Assembly (NCBI GenBank): GCA_017547265.1
Contig: JAFYQC010000226.1
Location: 1-18,400, forward strand
DNA from: Kiritimatiellia bacterium
Lineage (GTDB): Bacteria; Verrucomicrobiota; Kiritimatiellia; RFP12; UBA1067
Direction of reading: 5' to 3'
DNA length: 18,400 nt
Shown here: positions 1 through 8,361 of the stretch, piece by piece
How positions within the stretch are numbered: position 1 is the stretch's first letter
How the letters are laid out: each line of letters opens with the position of its first letter
The notes under the pieces: model-generated
Told to the model about the DNA's origin: nothing
Seen by the model: the letters and a program-made list of their open reading frames with translations, nothing else
The model's database searches: none
Position numbers and translations under genes: made by a program

Positions 1-231
1 CGCGTTCTTCTTGAGCCCGATGTCGACGAACGCCGCCTGGAGATCGTTCTCGAGGTTCTGGACGCGCCCCTTGAATACGCTCCCCACGAGGCGTTCGGCC
101 TCCGGGTGCTCGACCATGAACTCCTCGAGGCGGCCGTTTTCAAGGACCGCAACGCGGGTTTCGAGCTTTTCGACATTTACGATTATTTCGCGCTTCAGCT
201 TTGAGCGCTTTAGCCATCCGAACAGGTTCAT
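1..231 (-). CDS. rng: Ribonuclease E/G family protein, N-terminal fragment (runs off the window)
   Basis: This is the first 77 codons of an RNase E/G family endoribonuclease, which processes rRNA precursors and turns over mRNA in the cytoplasm. The fragment reads MNLFGWLKRSK, then a strand with EIIVNVEKLETRVAVLENGRLEEF, then GSVFKGRVQNLENDLQAAFVDIGLKKNA. The GxVxKGRV and QAAFVDIG stretches are the family's N-terminal S1-type RNA-binding region. The catalytic DEAD-like/RNase H part lies outside the window, so RNase E and RNase G cannot be told apart; the start directly on the S1 region without a long extension fits RNase G. The ATG overlaps the rodA stop codon in an ATGA arrangement. Placement behind mreBCD-mrdA-rodA matches the known mre-rng linkage in many Gram-negative bacteria. 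Confidence 0.88.
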   Translation of the reverse strand, partial: MNLFGWLKRSKLKREIIVNVEKLETRVAVLENGRLEEFMVEHPEAERLVGSVFKGRVQNLENDLQAAFVDIGLKKNA

Positions 232-1394
232 CTGTCGTTCTCCCTTCTATGTATTGATACGCTTTGCACGACGCCGAGTCCGGCCATCACCGTCACGAGG
301 AACGTCCGCCCCGCCGATATGAACGGCAACGGCAGCCCCGTGATCGGGACGAGCCCAATCGACATCGCTATGTTTATGAAGACGTGCGCGAACACGAGGG
401 TCGCGACGCCGATGGAAACCAGCCGCCCCCTCCCGTCCACCGCGACATACGCCGTCCACACGCACGGGACGAGAAGCGCCCCGAAAAGCGCGAGCAGCGC
501 GACCGATCCGATGAACCCCGCCTCCTCCGCATATACGCAGAAGATGAAGTCGTTCATCGAAATTGACTGCGGCAGGTATTTCAGGTGGTTCGTCTCGCCT
601 TTGCGGAACCCCTTGCCGGCGAATCCGCCGGAGCCGATCGATATCATCGCCTGCCTCAAAGTATATCCCGCGGCGTGAGGGTCCTCGTCCGGGAATAGGA
701 ATATCTTCACGCGCTTCACCTGATGCGGCCTTAGGGGGACGAACTTCATTATCGCCGCCCTGCGTGCCTCCGTAACCCCCGGCCGCTCCGCCTCGTAGAC
801 CGCGGCGAGAACTGCGGACGCGACGATTGCCGCAATGCATGCCGCAGTCAAAAGCCCACGCCGCCAGACACGCGCGACAAAGAGCATTACGAGCGTCGCG
901 GGAAGGAGCGAGAGCATCGTGCCGAGATCTGGCTCGAGGAGTATGAGCAGCGCCGGAACGCCGATCACCGCCGCCGCGAGCAGGAAACCGGGGAACTTTC
1001 GGAGCCACGGCCTCTCGTCCACAGTGCCGTATATCCACGCGAGCGCAGCGATTACGCAAAGCTTCGCAACTTCGCTCGGCTGGAAGAACCAAAGCCAGCG
1101 CCGCCCACCGTAGGTCGAGGTGCCGACAATAAGGACTGCGACGAGAAGGATAAGCGCGAAGAAATACGAAGGCGCGGCGAGCAGATTCAGGTATCGGCGG
1201 TAGTCGAAGAAGGCAAGCACGAAATAGACGACGAGTCCGAACGCGGCCGTCGAGAGGTTTGCCTTCCACATGCTGTGGAAAACAGCCGCCTCGCGCGCGT
1301 TGCCGGCCGAGTATATCGCGGCGGTGCCGAGCGCCACAAGCGCCAGCATTGCCGCAAACATCAGCCAGTTGAATCTCTTGAGCTTATCCAGCAT
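228..1394 (-). CDS. rodA: RodA, SEDS-family peptidoglycan polymerase of rod-shape growth
   Basis: RodA is the lipid II polymerase (glycosyltransferase) of the elongasome and works in the inner membrane with PBP2. The 388-residue product is strongly hydrophobic with about ten membrane segments. It carries the family signatures: WFFQPSEVAKL near residues 102-111, the LEPDLGT loop with the conserved acidic residue near D156, and IGSGGFAGKG...YLPQS..DFIFCVYAEEAGFIG in the second half. I chose the ATG at 1394 (MLDKLKRFNW) because a GGAG-type ribosome binding site lies 7 bases upstream and the homology begins there. A longer reading frame to 1523 would only translate the heptamer repeat block. It overlaps the end of mrdA by 11 bases and the RNase gene by 4. 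Confidence 0.95.
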   Translation of the reverse strand: MLDKLKRFNWLMFAAMLALVALGTAAIYSAGNAREAAVFHSMWKANLSTAAFGLVVYFVLAFFDYRRYLNLLAAPSYFFALILLVAVLIVGTSTYGGRRWLWFFQPSEVAKLCVIAALAWIYGTVDERPWLRKFPGFLLAAAVIGVPALLILLEPDLGTMLSLLPATLVMLFVARVWRRGLLTAACIAAIVASAVLAAVYEAERPGVTEARRAAIMKFVPLRPHQVKRVKIFLFPDEDPHAAGYTLRQAMISIGSGGFAGKGFRKGETNHLKYLPQSISMNDFIFCVYAEEAGFIGSVALLALFGALLVPCVWTAYVAVDGRGRLVSIGVATLVFAHVFINIAMSIGLVPITGLPLPFISAGRTFLVTVMAGLGVVQSVSIHRRENDR

Positions 1395-3261
1395 CACCTT
1401 TCTCCAACTCCAACTCTGGTCTCCAACTCCTAACTCCTGACTCCTGACCCCTGACCCCTGACTCCTTTCTCCAACTCCTGACCCCTCCGTACTGACTCCT
1501 GACCCCTTCCTCCAACTCTCCAAATATCGCCTTCAGCACTGCGTTCACCTTCGGCGCGGTAGTGCCGCCGCCCGACTCGCCGTTCTCGATCACCATCGCA
1601 ATCGCCACCGTCGGCTTATCGGCAGGCGCGTAGGCGATGAACCACGTGTTCTTGCGGCGCGTGACGCCAAGGCCCACTTCGGCCGTTCCAGTCTTGCCCG
1701 CGACCGCGACCGCGACTCCATCTCCTGCAAGACGCCCTGTGCCGCCGTCCACTACCATCTTCATGCCCTCGCGCACTACGGCGAGGTCGCGCGCGGAAAA
1801 AGGCAGCGGCGTGCGCTCTACCGGCGAGTCGGCTCTCAGGCGCGGTTTCGCAAGGAAGCCCGTCCCTATCGCGCCCGCGATGCGCGCCATCTGAAGGGGT
1901 GTAACGAGAAGCTGGCCCTGTCCTATAGAGGCATGCGCGAGATCGCTCGCGTACCACGGAAGGTCGTAGTGGATTCGCTTGTATTCGGCCGACGGCACGA
2001 CGCCTGCGGAATCCTGGGGGAAGTCGATTCCCGTCTTCGCGCCGAGACCCATAGCGCGCGCAGCCGCAAAAAGCGCGTTTGTGCCGATATCGCAGCCGAG
2101 GTTGGAGAAATAAGTGTTGCAGCTCTCCTTGATTGCGTGCCTCATGTCTATCGGCCCATGTCCCCAGCGGCGCGCGCAGTGGAGCTTCATTCCGCCAAGC
2201 TCGAAGACGCCGGTGCAGTCGTAGGTGGCCTCAGGCGGAACGCCGGCCTTGAGCCCCGCGAGAGCGGTAATCGGCTTGAACGTAGAACCGGGTGCGTACG
2301 TCTCGAAGCAGGCGCGATTGCGGTAGTCGTTGCGAGCGTTCCTAAAAAGACGGTTGTTAATCTCCGGGGTGAGCTGCGGCACAAGAAGATTGAGGTCATA
2401 CGCAGGCGCGCTCGCGAGCGCAAGCACCGCGCCGTCGCGCGGATCGATGACGGCACATGCGCCGCGCTCGCCGCGAAGCTGCCGTTCAACAGAACGCTGA
2501 ACCGCGACGTCGAGCGAAAGGCGAAGGTCGGGGCCGCGTCGCACCTCTTTGACGACCGTCTCGTCGACAGCAAAGCCACGCGCATCGACGATGACCCTGA
2601 GCTCGCCCGAGGAACCGCGCAGATAGCTGTCGTAGAACGCCTCGAGCCCTTCACGCCCGCACATCTCCTTGTCGCGGAAGTTGAATTGCTCGCCGCTTGC
2701 AGACTCCGCCTCCCGGCGACCGACATAGCCGATGACATGCGCGGCGAGACGGCCTTCGGGATATGTACGCTCCTCTGTCTCGATGCACGAGAAGCCGGGG
2801 AACTCCATTGCATGCTCCGCAAAACGCGCTATCGCCTCGTCGTCCACGTCGCGCCACACGACGAGCGGCCGCGCGAGCTGCTGGCGGATATGGCGCGCTA
2901 TCGCATTCGTAGTGATGGATGACGGCACGTCAATGGTCACCGCAACGGCGTCCACGGCGTTCGAGATCGCTAGCACCGTGTCGTTCCACGAGCGTCGCTG
3001 GAAGCCCTCGGGGTTCACGACGATCGACACAGACGCTCGGTTGTCGGCGAGAACGGTTCCGTCGCGCGCGAGGATGCGCCCACGGGGTCCCGCGGTCAGA
3101 ACGCTGCGTATTGCCTGCCTTGCACCGTCATAGGAATGTTTCGCGGCGTCGACGAGCTGCACCTGCGCAAGGCGGAAGCCGAGCGCGACTAGACCGGCTA
3201 CGATGACGATGCCGACGGCAAGTACCGAGAGGTCGCTTGCGATGGACGCTTCGTCACGCAT
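1384..3261 (-). CDS. mrdA: Penicillin-binding protein 2, elongasome transpeptidase
   Basis: PBP2 is the monofunctional class B DD-transpeptidase that crosslinks side-wall peptidoglycan together with RodA. The 625-residue product has one N-terminal membrane anchor (about residues 10-30), a dimerisation/pedestal region starting at GPRGRILARDGTVLA, and a transpeptidase domain with the three active-site motifs: STFK at S326-K329, SCN at S380-N382 and KTGT at K523-T526. The start at 3261 follows an AGGTGG ribosome binding site and overlaps the mreD stop region by 8 bases; a longer frame to 3306 has no support. The family part ends near FGELEE (residue 585). The last 40 residues, with repeated GVRS, SW and ESGVR pieces, are encoded by a degenerate heptamer repeat and are probably an accidental, non-conserved tail. 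Confidence 0.95.
   Translation of the reverse strand: MRDEASIASDLSVLAVGIVIVAGLVALGFRLAQVQLVDAAKHSYDGARQAIRSVLTAGPRGRILARDGTVLADNRASVSIVVNPEGFQRRSWNDTVLAISNAVDAVAVTIDVPSSITTNAIARHIRQQLARPLVVWRDVDDEAIARFAEHAMEFPGFSCIETEERTYPEGRLAAHVIGYVGRREAESASGEQFNFRDKEMCGREGLEAFYDSYLRGSSGELRVIVDARGFAVDETVVKEVRRGPDLRLSLDVAVQRSVERQLRGERGACAVIDPRDGAVLALASAPAYDLNLLVPQLTPEINNRLFRNARNDYRNRACFETYAPGSTFKPITALAGLKAGVPPEATYDCTGVFELGGMKLHCARRWGHGPIDMRHAIKESCNTYFSNLGCDIGTNALFAAARAMGLGAKTGIDFPQDSAGVVPSAEYKRIHYDLPWYASDLAHASIGQGQLLVTPLQMARIAGAIGTGFLAKPRLRADSPVERTPLPFSARDLAVVREGMKMVVDGGTGRLAGDGVAVAVAGKTGTAEVGLGVTRRKNTWFIAYAPADKPTVAIAMVIENGESGGGTTAPKVNAVLKAIFGELEEGVRSQYGGVRSWRKESGVRGQESGVRSWRPELELEKGDAG
1401..1520. repeat. 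Degenerate tandem heptamer repeat (minus strand GGAGTCA / GGGGTCA / GGAGTTA type)
   Basis: On the minus strand this block consists largely of seven-base units of the form GGRGTYR. Six units are directly contiguous at 1424-1465, and about four more lie in phase at 1472-1506 around one diverged unit. A related GAGTTG-type stretch continues towards the rodA start. It encodes the C-terminal tail of mrdA and supplies the GGAG that serves as the rodA ribosome binding site. Because the unit is not a multiple of three, each copy is read in a different frame, which gives the GVRS / SGV / SW peptide patchwork. It resembles the heptanucleotide short tandem repeats (STRR) known from cyanobacteria and others. 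Confidence 0.85.
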
Positions 3262-3700
3262 CGGCACCCACCTTTCTCCAGAGTCTCGGAAGGACGACAA
3301 ACGCAAGCGAGAGGAAAACCGCGCCGACAGGCACAGAGAGAAGTATTCTCCCCGGAGCGCCCGCGCCTTCTGCGACGAGCGCTAGCCATACCTGGTACGA
3401 GGGATACGCAACGGCGATCCATACGGCCGGCTCGCGGAAGAACCTTATCGCCACGGCTATTGCGGCGAAGAAAACCATCGCGGAACCGGGAGGTAGCGAG
3501 CAGATCGCCTCCTCGAACGCACCCGCGGCAACCGCCGCCATTATCCATATCGGCGTCCGCGTCTCGACCGCAAAAAAGACGGCGAGCGACAGGAGTATCG
3601 GAAGCCCCAGCGAGCCAATCGACGGCAGCATGTCCTCGAGCGCCCCGCCAAGAACAAGGGCGACGACGATAAACGCAAACTGTACGACGTTACTTTTCAC
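3254..3700 (-). CDS. mreD: MreD, rod shape-determining membrane protein
   Basis: MreD is an integral membrane component of the elongasome linked to MreC. The product is 148 residues, close to the family's usual 150-170. It is almost wholly hydrophobic, with about five predicted membrane segments and a short charged C-terminus (PRLWRKVGADA). Sequence conservation in MreD is always low, so the call rests mainly on size, hydrophobicity and position between mreC and mrdA. The start is GTG; the sequence GTGAAAAGTAA is both the first codons of mreD and the end of mreC, an 11-base overlap that suggests translational coupling. The next methionine, at residue 23, would remove the first membrane segment. 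Confidence 0.85.
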   Translation of the reverse strand: MKSNVVQFAFIVVALVLGGALEDMLPSIGSLGLPILLSLAVFFAVETRTPIWIMAAVAAGAFEEAICSLPPGSAMVFFAAIAVAIRFFREPAVWIAVAYPSYQVWLALVAEGAGAPGRILLSVPVGAVFLSLAFVVLPRLWRKVGADA

Positions 3701-4478
3701 GGCGGATGAAGACGTCCCTCAGCGTCGCAAAGTCGACAGCCGGCAGCACTTCACCCTCTCGTCTCGGCGAATCAGAGTCGTTTCTGACTTCGAGCAAAGT
3801 GCCTACAGCGATCCCCTTGGGATATACCCCTCCGAGACCCGACGTGTAAACCGGACTGCGCGGCGGAACCTCCGCCGCAGACAAAATGTGTCTAAGGACA
3901 AGTCGCTCCTCGGTGCCGCCCGCGAGCGTTCCGCGCAAATTCCCGCCACCGGGGAGCGCAACCTCGCAGCCGACGCCGATAGACGGATCGGTGACGAGGC
4001 GGATTTCTGCCGTGTGGGGCGTCACGGACTCGACGCGCCCGACAAGCCCTTCGGGAACGACGACTATCGCCCCTTCGCGCACGCCCGCAAGCGACCCCTT
4101 GCCCACCCTCATGGTGCGGCGCGGCCCAAATGCGCCGCCGGCGGCGAGAACCTCTGCGACAAGCCACGTCTCCGGGTTCTGGTCCCTGTATTCGAGGACA
4201 CGCCTAAGCCGTGCGTTCTCGGCCTCGAGCCGCGCGGCGTCGTCGCGCGCAAGCGCGAGCGCGGCGACCTCGCGCCTTAGGGCCACGTTCTCGGCGCTTG
4301 CCGAAGCACCATGACAAGCGCCAATCACGCGCGACCAGACCCTGTCGGAAAACGCACGACGAGCACGCTCGGCGGGGAAGATCGCCTCAAGCGCCGTCCC
4401 GCGGGAAAAGGCGACGACCGCCACAGCCACCGCCCCGAGGGCGATGAGCGCATATGCACCGGTCGTTTTGGCTTTCAT
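3690..4478 (-). CDS. mreC: MreC, rod shape-determining periplasmic scaffold protein
   Basis: MreC is a bitopic protein whose periplasmic part contacts PBP2 and couples it to MreB filaments. The 262-residue product has a short cytoplasmic start (MKAKTTG), a membrane segment at about residues 7-27, a coiled coil at about 60-95 (alternating ENVALRREVAALAL and RLEAENARLRRVL), and the MreC beta-barrel region with GAIVVVPEGLVGRVESV, RLVTDPSIGVGCEV and a GLGGVYPKGIAVG stretch near the end. Length is normal for the family. The ATG lies 40 bases after the mreB stop, and its AGGTGAGGA ribosome binding site lies in the loop and one arm of an inverted repeat (see separate entry). Confidence 0.95.
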   Translation of the reverse strand: MKAKTTGAYALIALGAVAVAVVAFSRGTALEAIFPAERARRAFSDRVWSRVIGACHGASASAENVALRREVAALALARDDAARLEAENARLRRVLEYRDQNPETWLVAEVLAAGGAFGPRRTMRVGKGSLAGVREGAIVVVPEGLVGRVESVTPHTAEIRLVTDPSIGVGCEVALPGGGNLRGTLAGGTEERLVLRHILSAAEVPPRSPVYTSGLGGVYPKGIAVGTLLEVRNDSDSPRREGEVLPAVDFATLRDVFIRREK

Positions 4479-4481
4479 TCT

Positions 4482-4511
4482 GGCAAGTCCTCACCTACGG
4501 GCGGACTTGCC
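4482..4511 (-). promoter_or_regulatory. Hairpin over the mreC ribosome binding site
   Basis: A perfect nine-base inverted repeat (GGCAAGTCC at 4482-4490, GGACTTGCC at 4503-4511) with a 12-base loop fills most of the 40-base gap between mreB and mreC. In the transcript the loop and the downstream arm contain AGGTGAGGA, the likely mreC Shine-Dalgarno sequence. If it folds, it would lower mreC translation relative to mreB, in keeping with the need for much more MreB than MreC. There is no U-tract, so a terminator is unlikely. Function is inferred from position. Confidence 0.5.
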
Positions 4512-4518
4512 GAAGGCT

Positions 4519-5559
<1,041 letters not shown>

Positions 5560-5591
5560 TTCGTAATCCTAATTACCCGATTGTGATGGAT

Positions 5592-5620
5592 ATTTTATGC
5601 AATTTTCGTCTGCGCGTCAA
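5592..5620 (-). promoter_or_regulatory. Sigma70-type promoter of the mre operon
   Basis: On the minus strand TTGACG (5620-5615) and TAAAAT (5597-5592) are separated by exactly 17 bases, five of six matches to each consensus box. The predicted start of transcription, near 5585, gives a leader of about 25 bases with an AGGATT ribosome binding site before mreB. The -35 box overlaps the TGA stop codon of the upstream aspartokinase gene. Confidence 0.75.
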
Positions 5621-6975
5621 CCGAAAAATGCCTTGTAAAGCGCCCGGACGGCATTGTCGCGGTCCTGCTTTCTTACGGCAATCATGAACGAAACCTCGGA
5701 CGACCCCTGGTTCACCATGGAAAGCGAGATTCCGACCGACGCAAGCGCGAGGCAGGCCTTCGCGAGCATACCAGGCGTGTAGCACATGCCCTCGCCCACC
5801 ACCATAAGCGTCGTGATGTCGCGTTCAACCGTGACGAAATCGGGCTCTAGCTCGCGGCGGATCGTCGAAACGACGCGGCGCTCCACTTCGCGCGGGAGAT
5901 ACTGCTCCTTGATAACGATGCACTGCGAGTCGACGCCCGAGGGCATATGCTCGTAGGGAACGTGCTCGTCCTCGAGAATCTGGAGAAGCCGCCTGCCGAA
6001 GCCGATCTCGCGATTCATCAGGTACTTCTCAACGACGATGTTGCAGAAGCCGTCTGCGCTCGCGATGCCGACTACCGTTCCGGGAACGACGCGGCGCGAC
6101 TGCTGAATCATCGTGCCGGGTTCGCCGGGGTGGTTCGTGTTGCGGATGTTGATCGGAATTCGCGCGCGGACCGCCGGAATGACAGCATCGTCGGCGAAGA
6201 CGCCGAAGCCTGCGTAGGCAAGCTCGCGCATCTCGCGGTAGGTCATCGTCGGGATGCCCTCCTTCACGTCGGGAACGATGCGAGGATCGACCGGATAGAC
6301 CGAGTCGACGTCTGTGAAGTTCTCGTAGACGTCGGCGCAAACGGCCGCAGCGAGGATAGAGCCCGTGATGTCAGATCCTCCACGCGGGAACGTCGCAACC
6401 TTGCCATCCTTCGTATAGCCGAAGAAACCGGGGTAGATGACGATTCCCTCGAAGTTCGAGAACGCGCGAGATAGCGTCGCGTAGCTGTCGGGATCGAGCG
6501 TAGCGTCACCAAACTCGCCCTTCAGCACCATTCCAGTGTCCTTCGGGCTCGCATACCGCGCCTTCCGTCCGCGCGCCGCGAACGCGACTGCAACGAGCTT
6601 GGCGTTGTTGTCCTCGCCAGCGGCCTTGACGAGGTCGAGAAACTCCTCGGGGCGGAGATCCTTGACCTGGGCTATGCGCGACCTCAAGTCACGCGTGATA
6701 TCGGATATGATGTCCTCGCCAAGCTTGAGCTCGTCAGCGATGAGTGCGTAGCGCTCGACGACCGCGCCAAGCTGACGATCGACGTTCTCGCCTGCGAGAG
6801 CCGCCTTCGCGAGCGCGATGAGAAGGTCGGTGACCTTCGTGTCACCCTTGTCGCGCTTGCCTGGGGCCGAAACGACCACGATGCGCCGCGCGGGATCCGC
6901 AAGGACGATGTCAATTACCTTGTTTAACTGCGTCGCATCCGCGAGGGAGCTGCCGCCAAATTTACATACTTTCAT
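5617..6975 (-). CDS. lysC: Aspartokinase
   Basis: Aspartokinase phosphorylates L-aspartate, the first step to lysine/diaminopimelate, threonine and methionine. The 452-residue product starts MKVCKFGGSSLAD, the family's KFGGSS nucleotide/substrate signature. It carries VVVSAPGKRDKGDTKVTDLL, then FPRGGSDITGSILAAAV in the kinase domain, and two C-terminal ACT-type regulatory modules from about residue 300 (VVEKYLMNREIGFGRRLLQIL and TLMVVGEGMCYTPGMLAKACLALASVGIS, then SMVNQGSSEVSFMIAV). Allosteric feedback by lysine or threonine is therefore likely, but the effector cannot be read from sequence. It follows hom by 44 bases that include a heptamer repeat. Its ribosome binding site is weak (GGAAG about 14 bases before the ATG). 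Confidence 0.95.
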   Translation of the reverse strand: MKVCKFGGSSLADATQLNKVIDIVLADPARRIVVVSAPGKRDKGDTKVTDLLIALAKAALAGENVDRQLGAVVERYALIADELKLGEDIISDITRDLRSRIAQVKDLRPEEFLDLVKAAGEDNNAKLVAVAFAARGRKARYASPKDTGMVLKGEFGDATLDPDSYATLSRAFSNFEGIVIYPGFFGYTKDGKVATFPRGGSDITGSILAAAVCADVYENFTDVDSVYPVDPRIVPDVKEGIPTMTYREMRELAYAGFGVFADDAVIPAVRARIPINIRNTNHPGEPGTMIQQSRRVVPGTVVGIASADGFCNIVVEKYLMNREIGFGRRLLQILEDEHVPYEHMPSGVDSQCIVIKEQYLPREVERRVVSTIRRELEPDFVTVERDITTLMVVGEGMCYTPGMLAKACLALASVGISLSMVNQGSSEVSFMIAVRKQDRDNAVRALYKAFFG

Positions 6976-6998
6976 TGAAAAATCTCGACTTCCATTTT

Positions 6999-7022
6999 CT
7001 AGCCACTAACCACTAGTCACTA
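6999..7022. repeat. Short tandem heptamer repeat at the hom/lysC junction
   Basis: The plus strand reads CTAGCCA, CTAACCA, CTAGTCA, CTA: three seven-base units plus a partial one. The partial unit is the TAG stop codon of hom, so the repeat begins exactly at the gene end and runs into the gap before lysC. The same unit length of seven as the mrdA/rodA block suggests a shared replication-slippage or repeat-spread process in this genome, although the unit sequence differs. Confidence 0.7.
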
Positions 7023-8315
7023 AAGCACCCTTAGCTTGACCGGGTCTTCGCCGATTACGCCCGACGCCTTGATTTCCGAGAGCGCCGCATCGAGATCGGC
7101 CGAGCGCGCCTTGCGAGTCATCGCGACGACTGGAACCGGGAGATTGCCTTCCGTCGAGCCCTTCTGCGAGAGAGCCGAAATGGAAACACCGTGCCTTCCG
7201 AGCGCGGAAGCGACGACGCCCATCGCGCCGGGCCTGTCCGCGAGCATGAAGCGAAGGTAGAACTTCGAGGCGATTTCGCCCGCCGCGCGAAGGCGAACCT
7301 TGCCCTCGCCGTAGTTCGGGACGCCTCTCGTATAGCGCGTCTCGTCGTAGGCGAGGTTGCGCGCGATGTCGCCAATGTCGCCAACGACAGTGGAAGCGGT
7401 AGGCGCACGACCAGCACCGCGCCCGTAGTACATCGTGTAGTCCGACATGTCGCCCTTCACATACGCGGCGTTGAACGCGTCGTTCACGTTGGCGAGCATG
7501 TGCGAAAAGGGAATCAGCGTCGGATGCACGCCAACCTCGACTTCGTCGCCGTCTTTCGCAACGCACGCTAGGAGCTTGATGCGGTAGCCGAGGTCTGCGG
7601 CGTACTTCACGTCAGCGCCAGAGAGATTGCGGATGCCCTCGACCTGGACCTGGTCGAGCGTCGGCTGGAAGCCGTACGCGAGAGCCGCGAGAATGCACGC
7701 CTTGTGAGCAGTGTCAAAGCCGTCGACGTCGAGCGAGGGATTGGCCTCGGCATAGCCGAGCTTCTGCGCGTCCTTGAGAACCACGTCGAAGGGAAGACCC
7801 TCGTTCTCCATCCTCGTGAGGATGTAGTTGCAGGTGCCGTTGAGAATGCCGTGGATCGACTCGATCTCGTTGCCCGCGAGACCTTCGCGCAGGACGCGGA
7901 TGATCGGAATGCCGCCGCCAACCGACGCGCCGAAATAGATATCGACGTCGTTCTTCGCCGCCGTCTCGAAGATCTCGTGGCCATATTCCGCGAGCAGCTT
8001 CTTGTTCGCGGTGACGACGCATTTGCCGCCGTTGAGCGCTTCAAGGACAAATGTCTTGGCGATGCCTGTGCCGCCAATCGTCTCGACGATGATGTCGATT
8101 CCGGGATCAGCGAGGACGCCTTTCGCGTCTGTCGTGAGAACGCCGTCGGGAACCTTGATGCCGCGGTCCGTCGTGATGTCGAGGTCCGCGATCTTCTTCA
8201 AGACGATGTCGACGCCGAGGCGCTTGGCCATGACGTCACGATGCTTCAGGAGGCCGTCAGCAACTCCCGCGCCAACGGTTCCGAAGCCAAGAATTCCAAC
8301 TCCTATCTGCTTCAT
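7020..8315 (-). CDS. hom: Homoserine dehydrogenase
   Basis: Homoserine dehydrogenase reduces aspartate semialdehyde to homoserine with NAD(P)H, at the branch to threonine and methionine. The 431-residue product has an N-terminal Rossmann motif (GILGFGTVGAGVADGL), the VVTANKKLLAEYG stretch, the catalytic domain signature GILNGTCNYILTRM followed by AEANPSLDVDGFD, and a C-terminal ACT domain from about residue 350 (FMLADRPGAMGVVASALGRHGVSI) that normally mediates threonine feedback. I chose the ATG at 8315, with AAGGG just upstream, over a frame start nine codons earlier that has no ribosome binding site. It lies between the DUF3127 gene and lysC, probably in one operon; the coupling with aspartokinase fits the pathway. 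Confidence 0.95.
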   Translation of the reverse strand: MKQIGVGILGFGTVGAGVADGLLKHRDVMAKRLGVDIVLKKIADLDITTDRGIKVPDGVLTTDAKGVLADPGIDIIVETIGGTGIAKTFVLEALNGGKCVVTANKKLLAEYGHEIFETAAKNDVDIYFGASVGGGIPIIRVLREGLAGNEIESIHGILNGTCNYILTRMENEGLPFDVVLKDAQKLGYAEANPSLDVDGFDTAHKACILAALAYGFQPTLDQVQVEGIRNLSGADVKYAADLGYRIKLLACVAKDGDEVEVGVHPTLIPFSHMLANVNDAFNAAYVKGDMSDYTMYYGRGAGRAPTASTVVGDIGDIARNLAYDETRYTRGVPNYGEGKVRLRAAGEIASKFYLRFMLADRPGAMGVVASALGRHGVSISALSQKGSTEGNLPVPVVAMTRKARSADLDAALSEIKASGVIGEDPVKLRVL

Positions 8316-8361
8316 GTCTACCCTTTTTCTCTTTTCAGTCACTCACCCTTGTCGCCAAATC

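Noticed and set aside
1401..1520. Heptamer block as a CRISPR array
   Set aside because: The units are seven bases and contiguous, with no spacers, so it is a simple tandem repeat.
1395..1523. A longer RodA start that would add 43 residues
   Set aside because: The extra residues are only translated heptamer repeat; the ATG at 1394 has a good ribosome binding site and matches the family's N-terminus.
1933..2922. A 329-codon plus-strand open frame
   Set aside because: It is antisense to mrdA, across the transpeptidase motifs, and looks like a codon-bias shadow.
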